From: Marthasterias glacialis | Lineage: Eukaryota > Echinodermata > Asteroidea > Forcipulatida > Asteriidae | Direction: 5' to 3' | DNA length: 64,000 nucleotides | Assembly (NCBI GenBank): GCA_911728455.2 | Contig: OU452228.1 | Coordinates: 21,832,950 to 21,896,949, forward strand | Shown: positions 42,807-54,650 of the stretch, in pieces | Layout of the letters: each line of letters begins with the position of its first letter | Numbering within the stretch: the first letter of the stretch is position 1 | Position numbers and translations under genes: made by a program | Notes under the pieces: model-generated | Seen by the model: only the letters and a program-made list of their open reading frames with translations | Told to the model about the DNA's origin: nothing | The model's database searches: none

Positions 42807-45800
42807 GTGAGTTCATTGTAATTGTTGCGTTTGCCGGGTTTGTGTAGGGGTCATTTCACCAGGTCTTGACACTCGTTGTGACATTTATCCATATCATTCA
42901 TATTGTCCATATCATTACAGACTTTATCAAGAGAACAAAATAGCATACGAGATCATCATCATCATTCAAAGTATACTTACGATGGCCATGTCACGTCTAA
43001 ATGATACCTTTTCCATCATATTTGTCGTTAAAATACGATTAAACAGTTTAAAACTTCAGGACTTCATTTTAAGAAATACGAGAAGAGCTATAAACTGCTC
43101 TCCTTAAATTACTGAGGAGAGGTCTTTGCACTTTTCAGAACCAAACAAACACATTAGTCTAAAAAGTCTTAAGTGGCGTGTCGTGGCTGAGCGGTTACGA
43201 GCACCGGACTCAAGCTCTGGTGTTTCTGATCAGCAGGGTGTGGGTTCGAGTCCCGGTTGTGACACTTGTATCCTTAAGCAAGACACTTGACCATTATTGC
43301 TTCGTCCTTCGGATGGGATGTAAAGCTGTTGGTCCCGTGTGTTGTTTAATGCACGTAAAAGAACCCAGTTACACTTATCGAAAAGAGAAGGGGTTTGCCC
43401 CGGTGTTTCTGGCATGGTCTGGCAGCAATATGCGCCACCTCACCTTGTATCCCTTTCAAGGTGTTGTATTATGGTCGCTTCGTCTCATAAAATCATTTGT
43501 AAGAATCTCCACCAGATTTGACAATTCCGCGCCAGGAGTGTCATTTATGACAGACATGGCGCATTATAAATGTACACATTAACATTATTATTATTAAAAA
43601 GGTAAAATTAAAACACCATTTTTTAATTTGCGTGTTTCATATGAGGATTCATAAGCGGCTACCGCATTGCAGGATTAGTTTGGTGGACTTTTGTAACCTG
43701 TAGACCCTTTGTAACATGATCAAAGTAAATACACACCACACATCAGTAGTTAATTTCACCACTTCAGATAATTTTTCCCCGAAATTGTTATCACTGATAA
43801 GTGATAAACGCATTGGTTTTGCCAAATTTTGTCTATCTAATCAGTTTCCAGTTGTAGTCGCAGTCGCTGTAAATTTTAAGGAGTGCTATTTCTCGCACTC
43901 CTTGGACACTCAATTAAACTGTCACTCTCTACTATTTAAATTTTTTCATTGCAAACATTTTTCATCGTTTCTGCTCATGGCATTCAACTTAACCCCCATC
44001 CCATTATGCCAGTCAGCTTCAAAAACAAAAAATATTTGCCCCCAAAAATCAATAAATGTAACAGATACTCAGAATGGTCAGCTGCCTTGAAGTCCACCAA
44101 TTGTTCCTTCATCACATTTGTCTCAACATGCAACAAACAAATACTCATTCTAGATGAATACATTCCAAAATTACACAAACTTCAAACTAAATTTAACACT
44201 ACTATCCATGTCATTGAAAACCAAATCCAAAACAACATACCCTCCAAAGAATTCATTACCATCAAAGAATGCATCAATAATTACACTATACTCATAAAAA
44301 AAAACAAAGACAACACCGAAAACACCATCCACCTTCTTGAAACAAAATACTCATCTCTCATACACCTAGCCAACACCAACAAACCTCAAAATCGCAAAAA
44401 AATTACAGTCACACTCCCTAAAGAATGAAGGTCTGAAACTTTTAACAACCACTTTCACACTCGAAGGCAAGTGTTACATAAAACAATTGAGTCAGATGTG
44501 CGAATTCTGTTACTAATGAAGGCAAATGTCACACACACGTGACACAATGTCCTGGGGAAATGGCCCATATCGACCTTGTGCACACGACGTCATTTCAGTT
44601 GGGCGCCCTCAGCTAGAAGTTAAAAGAAGGCTGCTCATTGGCCCATCCTGTGATGATCATTATTTGACCATTGCTTTTTTCCTCTTTCAAGATGGCGGAG
44701 TTATGACGTCAGTGCATGAGGTCCATTGGCTTTTCATAACTTTTCCGTTATTAATCGTTGCAGTCTTGAAAGTTACTCTTAACAAGAACACCCTGTTTTG
44801 TATTAATATCCATTTTTAATTTTGTGATATTTTATTTTCAATTGAAAATCCAGTATCTTGTTGTCTTTATTGGCGGAGCATTGTATCGCAACTCACTACT
44901 TTTCAGTGCTTCAGGCCATCGTTTTTAATGAGTGCGAGTGCAATTTTACTCCTTAAAATTTAAGTAAAATTTTTTTAATGGCCTTAAGTTTCGACCCTGG
45001 CAGATTCTTTCTCGAAGGTTAGAAATGACAACACAGCAACCCCACATACAAGTATACTGGAGTAAGAGAAACAGTCAAGTGGAATGAAGTGAATAGAGAG
45101 AGGGAGAAAGCAGTCAGAAGATGCAAGGGATGAACAATGAAGAGGGAGACAGAGGGAGGGGGGGGTGAGGGAAGGATCTTGTTTAAAGTGTCTTAAAATT
45201 TTACAGAATTTTACTCGGAGCAGGACATGAACTATGTGACGTTTAGTTCCTGCCAATTTCTGGATTCCTTCCCACAGTTCCATACACATTTTCTATAAAT
45301 GGATCTGTTTTTATGTTTGTGCTTGTATTTGCCTCTGATGAAGGTCCGGTTAGGATTGAAAGCTAAGGCCATCAACCCTTCTAGTTTTTTATAAATATTA
45401 ATTGGGGTAAATATTTGTTTGTATACAAAAATTAAGGATTTTAAGCAAAGAAAATTTGGCTGTTGCTGGCCTTTAACCCGCAACCTCTCGAATACCGTTC
45501 GAGCGCTCTAACCAACTGAGCTAACCAGCCCTATGTTGGTGGGCGGTCCTATGCAATGCCAAACCTCTTTGCTCGGTGGGAGTCTAGTGAAAAGCCAAAC
45601 CATATCTGCCGATAAGGCAGGGATCAGCCCCCAGGTGTGATGCAAACAACCTGGTAAACGGCAGTAGTGGGGATATGCACAGCGAATGGATACAGGCTTT
45701 TTACGTGGATTTACACAGGGGAAGCTGACTGGGAAATATTATGTAAATTAAAGATGAGCAAAGAAAAATCTATATGTATGTATTTTTTTTTTTTGTTACA

Positions 45801-48800
45801 GAGTATAAAATTCCAATGCAATAAGTGTGCAATAGTTTCAAGTTCAGGCCAGCTACTAGGCACTGGAGCTGGGCCCCAAATAGACAACAATGACTGCGTC
45901 TTTCGCATGAACAATGCCCCGACCAAAGGCTTTGAAAAAGACGTTGGTCAGCGAACCACCGCCCGAGTTATTGGCCACGTTAACCTCAGGAGAGTATTTG
46001 ACGATCATCCAGACGCCCAAAAGGAGTTTCTTGCGAATGCTTCCACGAAATCGGACTCGATTTTTATTCATTGGTCGTATTTGACCGAAATTGATAAGGA
46101 CCCTCCCTCAGAGTATGCTCTGGGTGTTGAGCTTGCTAAGAAATTCAGCAACATCTCCTTCAACATGTTCACTCCGCAGAAGATGAAGTACGCCGAGAGG
46201 TTATTCCATCACGAAACGGGGTTAACACGGTAAGTTGAAGAAATAGGGTTGGTTCAATGAAACCGCTGCTTCCGGGAAAAAGGCATCTAACATGCCCCTC
46301 AGGCATTTTACAGGGGAGGAAGTATTAAGAAGTACCTTCATTATTCACAGGGGGGAAACATTTTCTATAAGATAATAGTCAAAATTTTCAATGACAGTGT
46401 TTTCAGAGTTTTTAGCAGTTTGCTGTAAGCAAAGCAGTAATCCTGCCACAGAAGTCCCTGAACTTGCTGATTACGGACGGACTCAAGCGTCAGTAGTTGA
46501 ACATAATTTCTCTGATAAATTTTAAGAGAAACCTTTTGACCCGTTGCACCAACGTGGCTAACTTCTACCATGCTCGCCATTGTGGGAGTCGGTTCGTTAA
46601 CGCGTTAGCGCCGCGCCTCCTAAAATGCGTACTACACACGGAGACTTCGACTCCCAAAATGGCGCAACTATTAAAGATTGTTGGGACGTCGGGTGAATTG
46701 AGTCAATAGGATCTAGAAACCGGGCATGCATCTTTTTCGATTTCTTCTTTTTTTCCTTGTACAAAGTTTATTTGGCTTTGTCATTTCCTTGTTTTAGAAT
46801 AATTTTACTGCAAAAATTGCTTGTCTGAGAGAACGAGTACAACCTGCACATACTAAGTTAGGCTTAATGACAATGATGGTAGTTTGACCGTTGACATTTC
46901 TGCTATCCCACACGACTTGCAGGAGAAGGTGTATGGCCGTTGGATTAGCCCTTGTCTGGGCTCACTCCATGGTGTGACTCAACCTGGACAATGTCAGGGA
47001 AGCTATTCAAACGCATGCGTTGTCTCTCGAGAAAATATGAAATGTATTACTTGGGACTAGATTCAGGGCACTGGCTATTCTAGTGGGCCCCTCCGCCCCC
47101 CATAAAAAAAAGTTGATACACGTAATTCAAAACATAGTACCTGGCCCCCCCCCCCCTCTCCCACTGAAAAGCAATGCCCCCCCCCCAGTGATAAAACATC
47201 CTGGCTACGTCACTGCCTAGGGTGCTCTGGGAAGCGCATGAATCTATGGGTCAAAACGTAGAATTCCGCTGAATCGGGAAAGGATCTACACAGACTGTAC
47301 TCAACAATTAGATCTGTAACAATTAATGTTGACTTGTTCTTTCAGGTCTCAAGCTAAGACTTGGTTATCAACAGGATGGTACACCATTCTCTTAGCCATT
47401 GACTCTTGCCAGCAGATTAATATTTATGGGATGGTCTACGAGGACTACTGCAAGTAAGTCATGATTTTCACTCAATAAAACCCTCCTGCTATCTGTGTGT
47501 TTTGTTGGGACAACCAATCCATACCTCACTATACCACGACTGGCATTTTGAGGTGCACACGTGCTTATGTTGAGAGTAGAGCCATAGCCCAAAGTGCTTC
47601 AATGAGGGTGGTAAACTGGAGAAGCCACCAGCTGTGCTTTACAGACCGATCCATTATGCCCTGCCTACCTTAGCAACTGCCTAGCAAGAGTACATGGTGT
47701 GACTTTCTTGCCACGATGGTGGCCATGGTTCGGTTGGGGCCACACACACGTATCGATATACACACACATACACATGTACATGGTTTTCGTGAACGTTATG
47801 GATTTAGTTTCATGGCCTTTTGAGCCATGCCTTGAGTCCAAAGAACAATGCAGACAGGAGCACTGTTGAACCACTTTTACACGACTGTACAGGGACCACT
47901 GCTGTGGGATTTGCACCACCAGAAGTACCAAAAAAATAAAAACAAACAAACAAACGTTAATACAGTGGTGTGTTCAGTTGTGTGTCGGAACATAGGTGGC
48001 GGTTTATTTGCTTTTTTTAATGGGATTTTAACATGTCGGACTTTCAGTGGCGTTGTGATTGGTCAATATGTTAGTAGGCAGGGCTTGTTGGATCGGTCTA
48101 TTGCAATGGAGTTTTGGTCATTTTAGGAAGTGATAAGGTACTCAACCTTAGTCAATTTCTGCAGTGGCAATCTTTGGCATGGGTTACGTCACCCTTGTGT
48201 GCATAGCATGAGGGAGATTTTGAGGCATCTTGGAGGATGCACCTACAGGAATGATACTCGATTGAAAAAACAAAATACAGAATATTGAGAAGTTACTTTT
48301 CATAAAGTTGGTACCTATAGTAAATGTCATAAGAAATATTTTCAAAAAGCAAAAAAATTGTTTAATGGGCTCATGTTTCGACCCTAGCAGAGTCTTTCTC
48401 AAAGGCTAAAGGGGAAATGTTTTCATAAGAAAATTTCTGAAGGCGTTGAAACACTGAGACTGTACCAACGGCTCTTTTCAGAGCCAACACTCTTCCCAAA
48501 AGAGATTTACACAAGGTTGTAGCCCCAAGTTTTTTAGTTATTTACTTCTTATCGTCACCATGCAAAGCTTCAAACATCACTTAAGTATTTCCGTAAGAAC
48601 TCTTCTTCGCGCCAAAACAAAAAAGCTGTCCGTTACCGAGTCTGATGTCTTCAGGAATGACATGTTTAAGACTTTTGTCTGAATGCAGACCTTTTTACAT
48701 CTGCCTGGTGAAAAAAACATGCTGTTGTTTTCCACAGATATAATATCATGCTTTTTTTATCTACTTCTCTGTTGCTTAGGATACTGTTCCCTAAAAAACT

Positions 48801-49776
48801 CCTTGAAATCTACATGTACAGTGTGTAACTCCAGAGGTTACATAAAAAAGTGTAAATACCATCGGTTCAACATTCCTCCTAAAACTTTGGATACTAATTT
48901 CAGACCTTTTCAGTCAGCAATGACTCTCTCCTCTTTTAAAGGTTGCGCACAACATTGGTAAGAGTGAAAAAAATAAACGTTTACAGGTTTGCACATAACT
49001 TACATGCTAGAAGGACGGTCATGGTGGGAAAACTTCAATTGAAATATTTTTTGCCTGAGATAGTTGCTAGAATTTGTATCTGAACGAATTTTTTAAGGAT
49101 GGTGCTGTTTCGAAACGAAAAACATACAAAATATTTTGCATATGTCACAGACATTACACAAAAATTGTTTGTACGTGGGTGATGGACGTGAGATAATGTT
49201 GGGATCCAGACAATTCATTTTTATTTTTTAATTAACTACCACTTACCATTGGTGGATGTTTTTTTCGAGCAGTACTTTAAATGAAAGTGTAGTACTTTCT
49301 CAAATCTTCAAAAGAAGCTGTCAATTTTATATCTTAATTTTGGGGTCAAATCGGCCAAAAATTTGACCTAGCATCTTTAAAAGGGGGTAAATGTTTTTAA
49401 AAAGAGTACTGAAAATCACAACTCTGTTTTTTTTTTTTTCTTCCTATACAGGGAACATCCAAATGAAAATGTGCCATATCACTACTACGACCCCAATTTC
49501 AAGTCGGAGTGTCGATACTACCACTCGAGCGAGGTGCGCCTGACGAGCGGACATCTTTTCATCACGGAGAAGGCGGTGTTTGCAGGCTGGGCCAACATCC
49601 ACAATATCCACTTCTTCTACCCTCGCTGGCCACCCAAGAGGTTCACCTTAAGCGGCCAGTTGCTGACCCCGTTTGTCCAGAGGTATCAAATTGCCCAAAA
49701 CAGGCTGTTTTCCAAGTTGCCAATATGGAAGCTGTTTTTCCACTTTGCCGGGTTGTTCTATCCACTGGTTCATTAA
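42504..49776 (+). CDS. ST6GALNAC3/5/6-like: Alpha-2,6-sialyltransferase, ST6GalNAc III/V/VI group (GT29); 5' exon missing
   Basis: The enzyme transfers sialic acid from CMP-sialic acid to GalNAc on glycoproteins or gangliosides in the Golgi lumen. Exons 42504-42806, 45802-46229, 47346-47453 and 49452-49776 join in phase (0, 2, 2) to 387 residues and a TAA stop. Residues about 5-24 are a type II signal-anchor (ILIFALLYCLTCLVCMTIFY). A basic, Pro/Asn-rich stem follows. Sialylmotif L is C107-I158 (CAIVSSSGQLLGTGAGPQID, then RMNNAPTKGFEKDVG). Motif S has STGW with C265 and YGMV. Motif III is YHYY (289-292). Motif VS is H314-LFIT-E319. C133 and C265 are the expected disulfide. The stem has NRT and NST glycosylation sequons, and NAS and NIS follow in the catalytic domain. 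The C-terminus runs about 50 residues past the VS motif, longer than I expect for the family. There is no Met before the anchor, so an upstream coding exon is needed. Confidence 0.93.
43173..43594 (+). repeat. tRNA-Leu(CAA)-derived SINE in sialyltransferase intron
   Basis: Head 'ggcgtgtcgtggctgagcgg' with box B 'gggttcgagtcccgg', full body and an (att)n tail, in sense orientation. The 134-codon ORF spanning it is spurious; a similar frame appears in the copy at 39029. Confidence 0.92.
43820..44480 (+). other. Strand-asymmetric CA-rich block with 159-codon open frame
   Basis: It begins with a hairpin (aaggagtgc ... gcactcctt, 43880-43904). The plus strand is then strongly A/C-rich and G-poor to about 44430. 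An open frame (43949-44428) is Lys/Asn/Thr/Ile-rich, includes YIPKLHKLQTKFNTTIHVIE and looks coiled-coil-like. It sits in a sialyltransferase intron. Base skew alone could keep the frame open, so coding status is doubtful. Confidence 0.3.
45335..45361 (+). ncRNA. Hammerhead-ribozyme-like core
   Basis: 'ctgatga' is followed by 'aggtccggttaggatt', which can form a 5-bp stem II with two G-T pairs, and then 'gaaa'. This is the CUGANGA/GAAA arrangement of the hammerhead catalytic core. Stems I and III were not established. It lies in the sialyltransferase intron near a tRNA-like sequence. Confidence 0.3.
45474..45537 (-). repeat. tRNA-like pseudo-element
   Basis: On the minus strand, 'ggctggttagctcagttggt' and 'tagagcgctcga' with anticodon stem ctcga/tcgag, then 'aggttgcgggttaaag'. 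Loop position 33 is C and the T-arm is broken, so it is a decayed tRNA or SINE head, not a working gene. Confidence 0.6.
45802..46229 (+). CDS. ST6GALNAC3/5/6-like: Sialyltransferase exon: sialylmotif L
   Basis: The acceptor is ttttttgttacag and the donor GTAAGT. It encodes CNKCAIVSSSGQLLGTGAGP and RMNNAPTKGFEKDVGQRTTA, which bind the CMP-sialic acid donor. The exon ends with two bases of an Arg codon (phase 2). Confidence 0.95.
46575..46664. repeat. Small foldback (cgccattgtgggagtcg)
   Basis: 'cgccattgtgggagtcg' and 'cgactcccaaaatggcg' are inverted with two mismatches, about 55 bp apart, in CpG-richer DNA. It is probably a MITE remnant in the sialyltransferase intron. Confidence 0.55.
47346..47453 (+). 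CDS. ST6GALNAC3/5/6-like: Sialyltransferase exon: sialylmotif S
   Basis: The acceptor is ttctttcag and the donor GTAAGT. The first base completes Arg; then come SQAKTWLSTGWYTILLAIDS, the disulfide Cys, and INIYGMVYEDYC. Motif S contacts both donor and acceptor substrates. It ends with two bases of a Lys codon. Confidence 0.95.
47642..48100. mobile_element. MITE, TAGACCGAT family, second copy (459 bp)
   Basis: Termini 'cagaccgatccattatgccc' and 'gggcttgttggatcggtcta'. It is inverted relative to 8344-8780, and shares the actttcttgccac and tggtggt/gtgtgtc blocks. It lies in the last sialyltransferase intron. Confidence 0.85.
48440..48590 (+). repeat. Penelope-like fragment
   Basis: 'ggctcttttcagagccaaca' and 'cttcccaaaagagattta', then 'caccatgcaaagcttcaaac', as at 9660-9806. 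The ribozyme-like part is degraded. Confidence 0.6.
48665..48960 (+). repeat. Dispersed repeat (ctgcctggtgaaaaaa family)
   Basis: Collinear with 16945-17330 and 58805-59075. It provides an uninterrupted reference for the insertion at 17086. The 92-codon frame inside is a by-product. Confidence 0.75.
49452..49776 (+). CDS. ST6GALNAC3/5/6-like: Sialyltransferase terminal exon: motifs III and VS
   Basis: The acceptor is ttcctatacag. After completing Lys it encodes EHPNENVPYHYY (motif III) and GHLFITEKAVFAGWA (motif VS, with the catalytic His and the Glu). An unusual tail follows, ending LFFHFAGLFYPLVH and TAA. The exon is more GC-rich than its surroundings. Confidence 0.95.
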
Positions 49777-52120
49777 TGATTGCCTCCTATTTTATGTATA
49801 TATTGTTATTTATATGCATGTTAGCTTATCACTCGTCACTTTCAATCTATGTATGAAAACTGTGTGTCTAATTTATGCTTAAAAACTTTTTTAAAAACTG
49901 GGGATTGAAAACCCATTCTAAATTTAACCAAAAGTAAAAATTCCTTCATTTTTTAATGAGACATACGTGGGTTTGACTCATCTTCACAATTGTTTAAAAG
50001 ATGAAGTTCTTGATTTTTCACGAGAACTTGTAAACTTTGTGATACCACTTTGTACTACATGTTGCAATGTGATATTTGGGCACGGACTGTTTGCTTTCAT
50101 GTTGATTGTCTGGAACCCCGTCTGGAGTCACCTGTCCCAATTTAAGGAGACATTGAAAAGTCGGATACTGGTGACCAATTTTGTGACCATACTTTTTCCC
50201 TGTGGTGTCTGGTTCTTGTGCCTCACACATGGACTTTTAACATACTCCACACTGCAATGTGGCAAATGGTATGGTACCACTGGTGGACTTTCAATACATT
50301 GGTTTTCCATATGGATAAACAACGCAAAAGTCGGGGTTCTAACTGTCACGGAAAATCATGAAATTAAAAAATGATTGCTGTGGGTTTGACTTGTTAAAAA
50401 GAACTGTATTCGGTGTTTTATAAGCTTTTATATCAAACATAATGTTGCATTTGACAAACCCAAATAATGTGTCCAACCCACACATGACCAACAAAACACA
50501 ACACTCTATAAAATCTTGTCATCCTGTTAATAATAATGCTTAACGCTTACATTAATAGTTAACAGACACGCGCAGCCAACAGAGGGCGCTAATGCAGCTA
50601 AGCTAAGGAGCTCTTTAAGCAGAAAGTGTGCATTGTCTCAATTTCCCCCCCCCCCAGTCTGACAGAGACTTTTGGCTTGTTTGCTTGATCATCGACACCG
50701 GGCAGGTGATTTTTGTCATTGTATCCTTGCGATGAAAAGCAGACCCTTCACTGACCTTGCGTCAATCTCAGCAAGAGACAAAATAACAAATCAAGTGTCA
50801 TCTCTCGGTCGCCTCCTTGCTCTTCCATATCATTTCATGCCACCAAATTGGGCAGAAAGTAAAAAAGTACTTGGGTGCCCTTTTTTCCTCCGTCGGTGCT
50901 TTAATCTCAAATCCCCATAGGGGACTTGACCATTATTAACTACATTGTTGAGATAAACCTGCCAGTTCACCCCTTTCAAATGATCCAGTCATTACGTTTT
51001 TTTTTTACAATTTTATATTCTGTGATATGTATATATTTGATCATGACTGCAAAACATTAAGGAAATATCAATGTTGTGATACCTTTCCCTCAATAAATAA
51101 ACCAATTTTGATCCCCCCCCCCCCCCCCCCTTTGAGTAGAAAAGTATGCCAGGAGATCTTGACCAGTTGTCGGCGGGCGGCGGGATTTTTCAATTTTTTC
51201 CTACCCATCCTGACGGGATTATTTTCTCGGAATTGCCGGAATCATTTTTCTTTGAGAGTACCACCGGCACTAGGCCAAGAGAACAAAGATTCTCTTTATT
51301 GCACCGTGATTTTTGTTTTGATACTTGGCTTTGTTTCCACCCACAAGAAGTTACTCTAATTTTTTTTTTTTTTTTAAGTAGTTTTTTTCCTGCAAGCTAG
51401 GATTTTATGTTCTTTTGTATATACTGTTAAGTTTGACATGCATTTTACTCTTGCCATTGTCTTGTAATGTAGCTAAGGAAATAATTAAATTACAAAAAAT
51501 CATCAGCATTTTTTTAATGTTTGTTTGGGCAAGAGCTACTGTCTTATTGTCTTCCTAGTTGAGTTAGAAAACTCAACTTTTTTGTTCTTGTTTCTTGTCC
51601 AAGCTGAAGTCCAGTGCCAAATTCGAAGTGTTACTGAGGGCAAAAACTGTCAGTGCTCAGTAGATTCAGGCTACCGGTCAAAATTCCATGTGGTGTATAT
51701 AGTTATTGAGTCGCTTCCTGCCAGATGTTTGCTCTACAAGTAGTTATTTTCTACTTCGCTCGATAATGATTAATTGAAGTGGAAGCTGAGCAGAGTAGGG
51801 ATTGGATTATTAACCCTAAACGTCCCAAAATGCTCTTCAGGAAGTTGTCTGATTGCGGAGGATTGAGAACCGTAGGCCCAAATAACAACTGCTTAACACT
51901 GGTTCAGGCATACCAATCTTATCCAAGTCCAAAAATGTTGGTGTGCAGTGACCCTAGAGTGGAGGATAGCGGAGGATTGAGGTTGTCTGTGGGCAGTGGG
52001 CTTAGGGAGTGCGGGTCGACAATGTCAAGAGTAGTTTGTCTCAAATAATCCAAGCTGAGGAGTCTTCCAAGGTTGTCAATATTTTTATGGTCAAACAGGG
52101 AGTAACTGGACGCACCTTTG
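49777..52120 (+). other. Sialyltransferase 3' UTR and downstream DNA; no further gene assigned
   Basis: The first AATAAA after the stop is at 51092-51097, a possible poly(A) signal. A 135-codon open frame at 49967-50374 has several hydrophobic runs but no recognised family. 51127-51310 repeats 15130-15302. C homopolymers occur at 50645 and 51113. Confidence 0.4.
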
Positions 52121-52124
52121 GGTT

Positions 52125-52330
52125 CTCCCCAGGATTTTTCCAAACTGGGGGGGGGGGGGGGTGTGGTGGCATTCTGGTCCCAAGTTTTGAAAGTTGGGCC
52201 GAGGCACGCTGAATTGAAGCCAGGTCCTCGGAATGTTTTTATTTGATGTTTATGTTTGGTTTGAAAAGATCTACTGTGCAATCTGGAGCATTTAAAATGG
52301 TTTTATGTTATGTTTTTTTTTATTTTTATT
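52125..52330 (-). repeat. TCTCCCCA-ended MITE, partial copy
   Basis: Starts 'gggttctccccaggattttt', carries a G homopolymer, then 'gatgtttatgtttggttt' and 'ctggagcatttaaaatggtt' as at 1347-1530. The far end is missing. Confidence 0.75.
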
Positions 52331-52704
52331 TTTGTTTGCATAACTACCGTAATTCCCGCGGATCGGTCTTGGTACCCCCCCCCCCACTTTAATTAACCTG
52401 ATGCCTGTTAGTGCAAGGTTTTTTCAATATAATTTCATTCAGCGGTTGTGTTTCCTCCATTGAATCTACTGTAGATTTTCCAACATTTTTAGAAACCCAT
52501 TTAAAGTCGTACACTGTCTTGACTGTCTCTGAAAATTTTTACAACTTTGGACTACCCCTAACAAAATACTCTGAAGTTGTATTTGTTGCCGACAAACCCA
52601 TTTAAATAATAAAACAGACCAAATGACTTTCAGCGTTAACTGTTAGTTTTAAATGCATCCGTCGAGCATAAACACCCACCAGCAACAAAATGGCTTTCTT
52701 GTTA

Positions 52705-52930
52705 GGCCCGTTTCAAACGGCGTGCTCTTGCCGTGTCGAATTCAAATCCTTTGGCGCTGCATTGTTTCAAACGTCGCAAACGCCTGTCGAGCCATGGTCG
52801 AGTTAAGCCTCTGTCACGCCGAATTCCAAAAGTGGTTTCAAATGTAGCGCTACTGTTGTGTCGTATTGAGAGAAAAAAAATTGGACTATTTGAATTCGAC
52901 ATGGCAAGAGCGTGATGTTTGAAACGGGCC
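52705..52930. mobile_element. Harbinger-like MITE with TTA target duplication (226 bp)
   Basis: The termini 'ggcccgtttcaaacggcgtg' and 'gatgtttgaaacgggcc' are inverted, with about 40 bp of inverted repeat running into 'gaattcgacatggcaagagc'. TTA is present on both flanks (52702-52704 and 52931-52933). GGCC-type ends and a TTA target fit PIF/Harbinger. Confidence 0.85.
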
Positions 52931-52933
52931 TTA

Positions 52934-54500
52934 TAGTGAAGTCTGGAGCTTTTAGAGTCACAATTACATCATCAAGTACGTGTGCCCAGCAACCTGTAGC
53001 TGTACAGTCATGACGGTGTAGTTGGGTACACTGTTGCATTTGTACATATGCACATTGCACAGTGTGCAGATAACAGGAAAAACACCCTCAGGTACAACTT
53101 CTATAACAGGCAGTTCAAAGGTGGTAAATGTGTTCCAGAGGAGCCTTTCTTCCGGGGCATTTTTGTAAATTCCGTCTCTGCCTGAGAATTGTTCAAAACA
53201 AGAAACCGCGGTTGTTATTTCGTTTATGTACTGCCAAGGTGATCAAATGTCCGTCTCTTTTTTTATCAATGTTTCTTCGTAAACTAAACTTGGACATTTG
53301 ACCAAGAAATGTGTGGTTTTAAGGGAGCAGCAACATTGGTCTTCCCATTGAAACCTTAACTTAACTACAGATAGTACAGAAAATCTGTTTTTTTGTTGTT
53401 TTGTTTTGTTTTTCTTAATTTATACCTTTACGTTGTACGATTTTAGAACAGTTTTCTTTTGGAAACTGATTTTTGTTTTTATTTGTGTCTATTTTTTAAG
53501 TAACTTGATTGGACTGGAATTAGTTTGTTTTTGTCCCACCTGTTTTTAAGGAGCTTTCATTTGATGAAGACTTAATGCTGTAAGCAAAATTTGTAAATGT
53601 GTGTGGATTGCATTCCATGTGTTTGTACTGACATTACAACAAAAAGTAATGAATTTTTGTTATTCTGTGTAAAATTATCCAAAGAATCTGTGTTAGATAT
53701 CCAAAGAATGATGTGGTTGTCTCGTGTCAACCAGTGATTCTTCATTGACATTTTTTTTTGTGGATAAGTTCATATGATGTCACAAAAATGAACTTTTTTT
53801 ATGAAAAAGTGTGGCCACATACTTTTTTTCATTGTCAGAATTTAAACAATTACTGTTTTATGTGTATTTAAAAAGTGTAATAGAACACTACAACGATGGA
53901 ATGTGTGAGGAGCACCTTTAAATTGGATTATTTTGTGAGAGGGTGTGTGTGGGTGTGTGTGTGTGTAGTTGAAACATTAAAATCGGGGACGTACAACAAA
54001 AGGTACAAAGTCAGCGGCTGGGTGAAGGTCCCAAGTTGGAAAGCCAGTACAAAACCAATGGGAGTTGTTGCAGAAACTTAGTATAAACAAAAGAGGGACA
54101 ATAGGAGGTCTTCCGATTGCAGGTGTATACTGGGGATGCCTGTGTGAGTTTAAGCGCTACATATGAAGTTTGGACCCGTTAACAAAAGATGTCCGCACTG
54201 TGTAGGAATTTGAAGCACTGTGTGTGGACTCACACACGTCCACACAGTGTTTTCACAAGCATGTGTGTGCCCCAAAATACCACTATTGTGGCATATTGAG
54301 GTACGGTTTGGTTGTCTCAAGAAGCCGATAGTAGGAGTCCAATATTGGGGCTTTCTCGTAACAGTTTAGATCCTGGAACAATGGAGGGGACAACAAGAGT
54401 TCCTTAGTTTCCTTAATTCACATTTATGTGTAAGCATGTTCACCCATTGGTGCAGAGGACTACTAACAAAAGCAATCAGTCTAGTGCGGTGACACCATGT
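52934..54500. other. No gene recognised
   Basis: AT-rich, with a (GT)n-like tract near 53945 and a cacacag/ctgtgtg hairpin around 54195-54250. No coding exon is supported. Confidence 0.5.
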
Positions 54501-54504
54501 AAAT

Positions 54505-54650
54505 TCTCCTGAAGACGATCAGAGCATGCTGATCCAAACGTCGAGTTGCAATCGGTTCTTTTCAGAACCACCCCAACTCAAAAGAGATTATTACATGGTG
54601 TCACCGCAAACCTTACTAGATTGCAAAGTTTCAAATCCTACTTAAAACCA
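54505..54650 (+). repeat. Penelope-like fragment with hairpin-GAAAC-type motif
   Basis: 'ctcctgaagacgatcag', loop, 'ctgatc', then 'caaacgtcgag'; then 'ggttcttttcagaaccac', 'aaaagagattattacatggt' and 'caaagtttcaaatccta'. It is a diverged single arm of the 9471-9770 type. Confidence 0.65.

Noticed and set aside
43178..43582. 134-codon plus-strand frame
   Set aside because: It is a SINE body read in one frame. Similar frames appear in the copies at 39029 and 11292.
45474..45537. Functional tRNA gene on the minus strand
   Set aside because: The T-arm is broken, position 33 is C and no proper acceptor stem closes.
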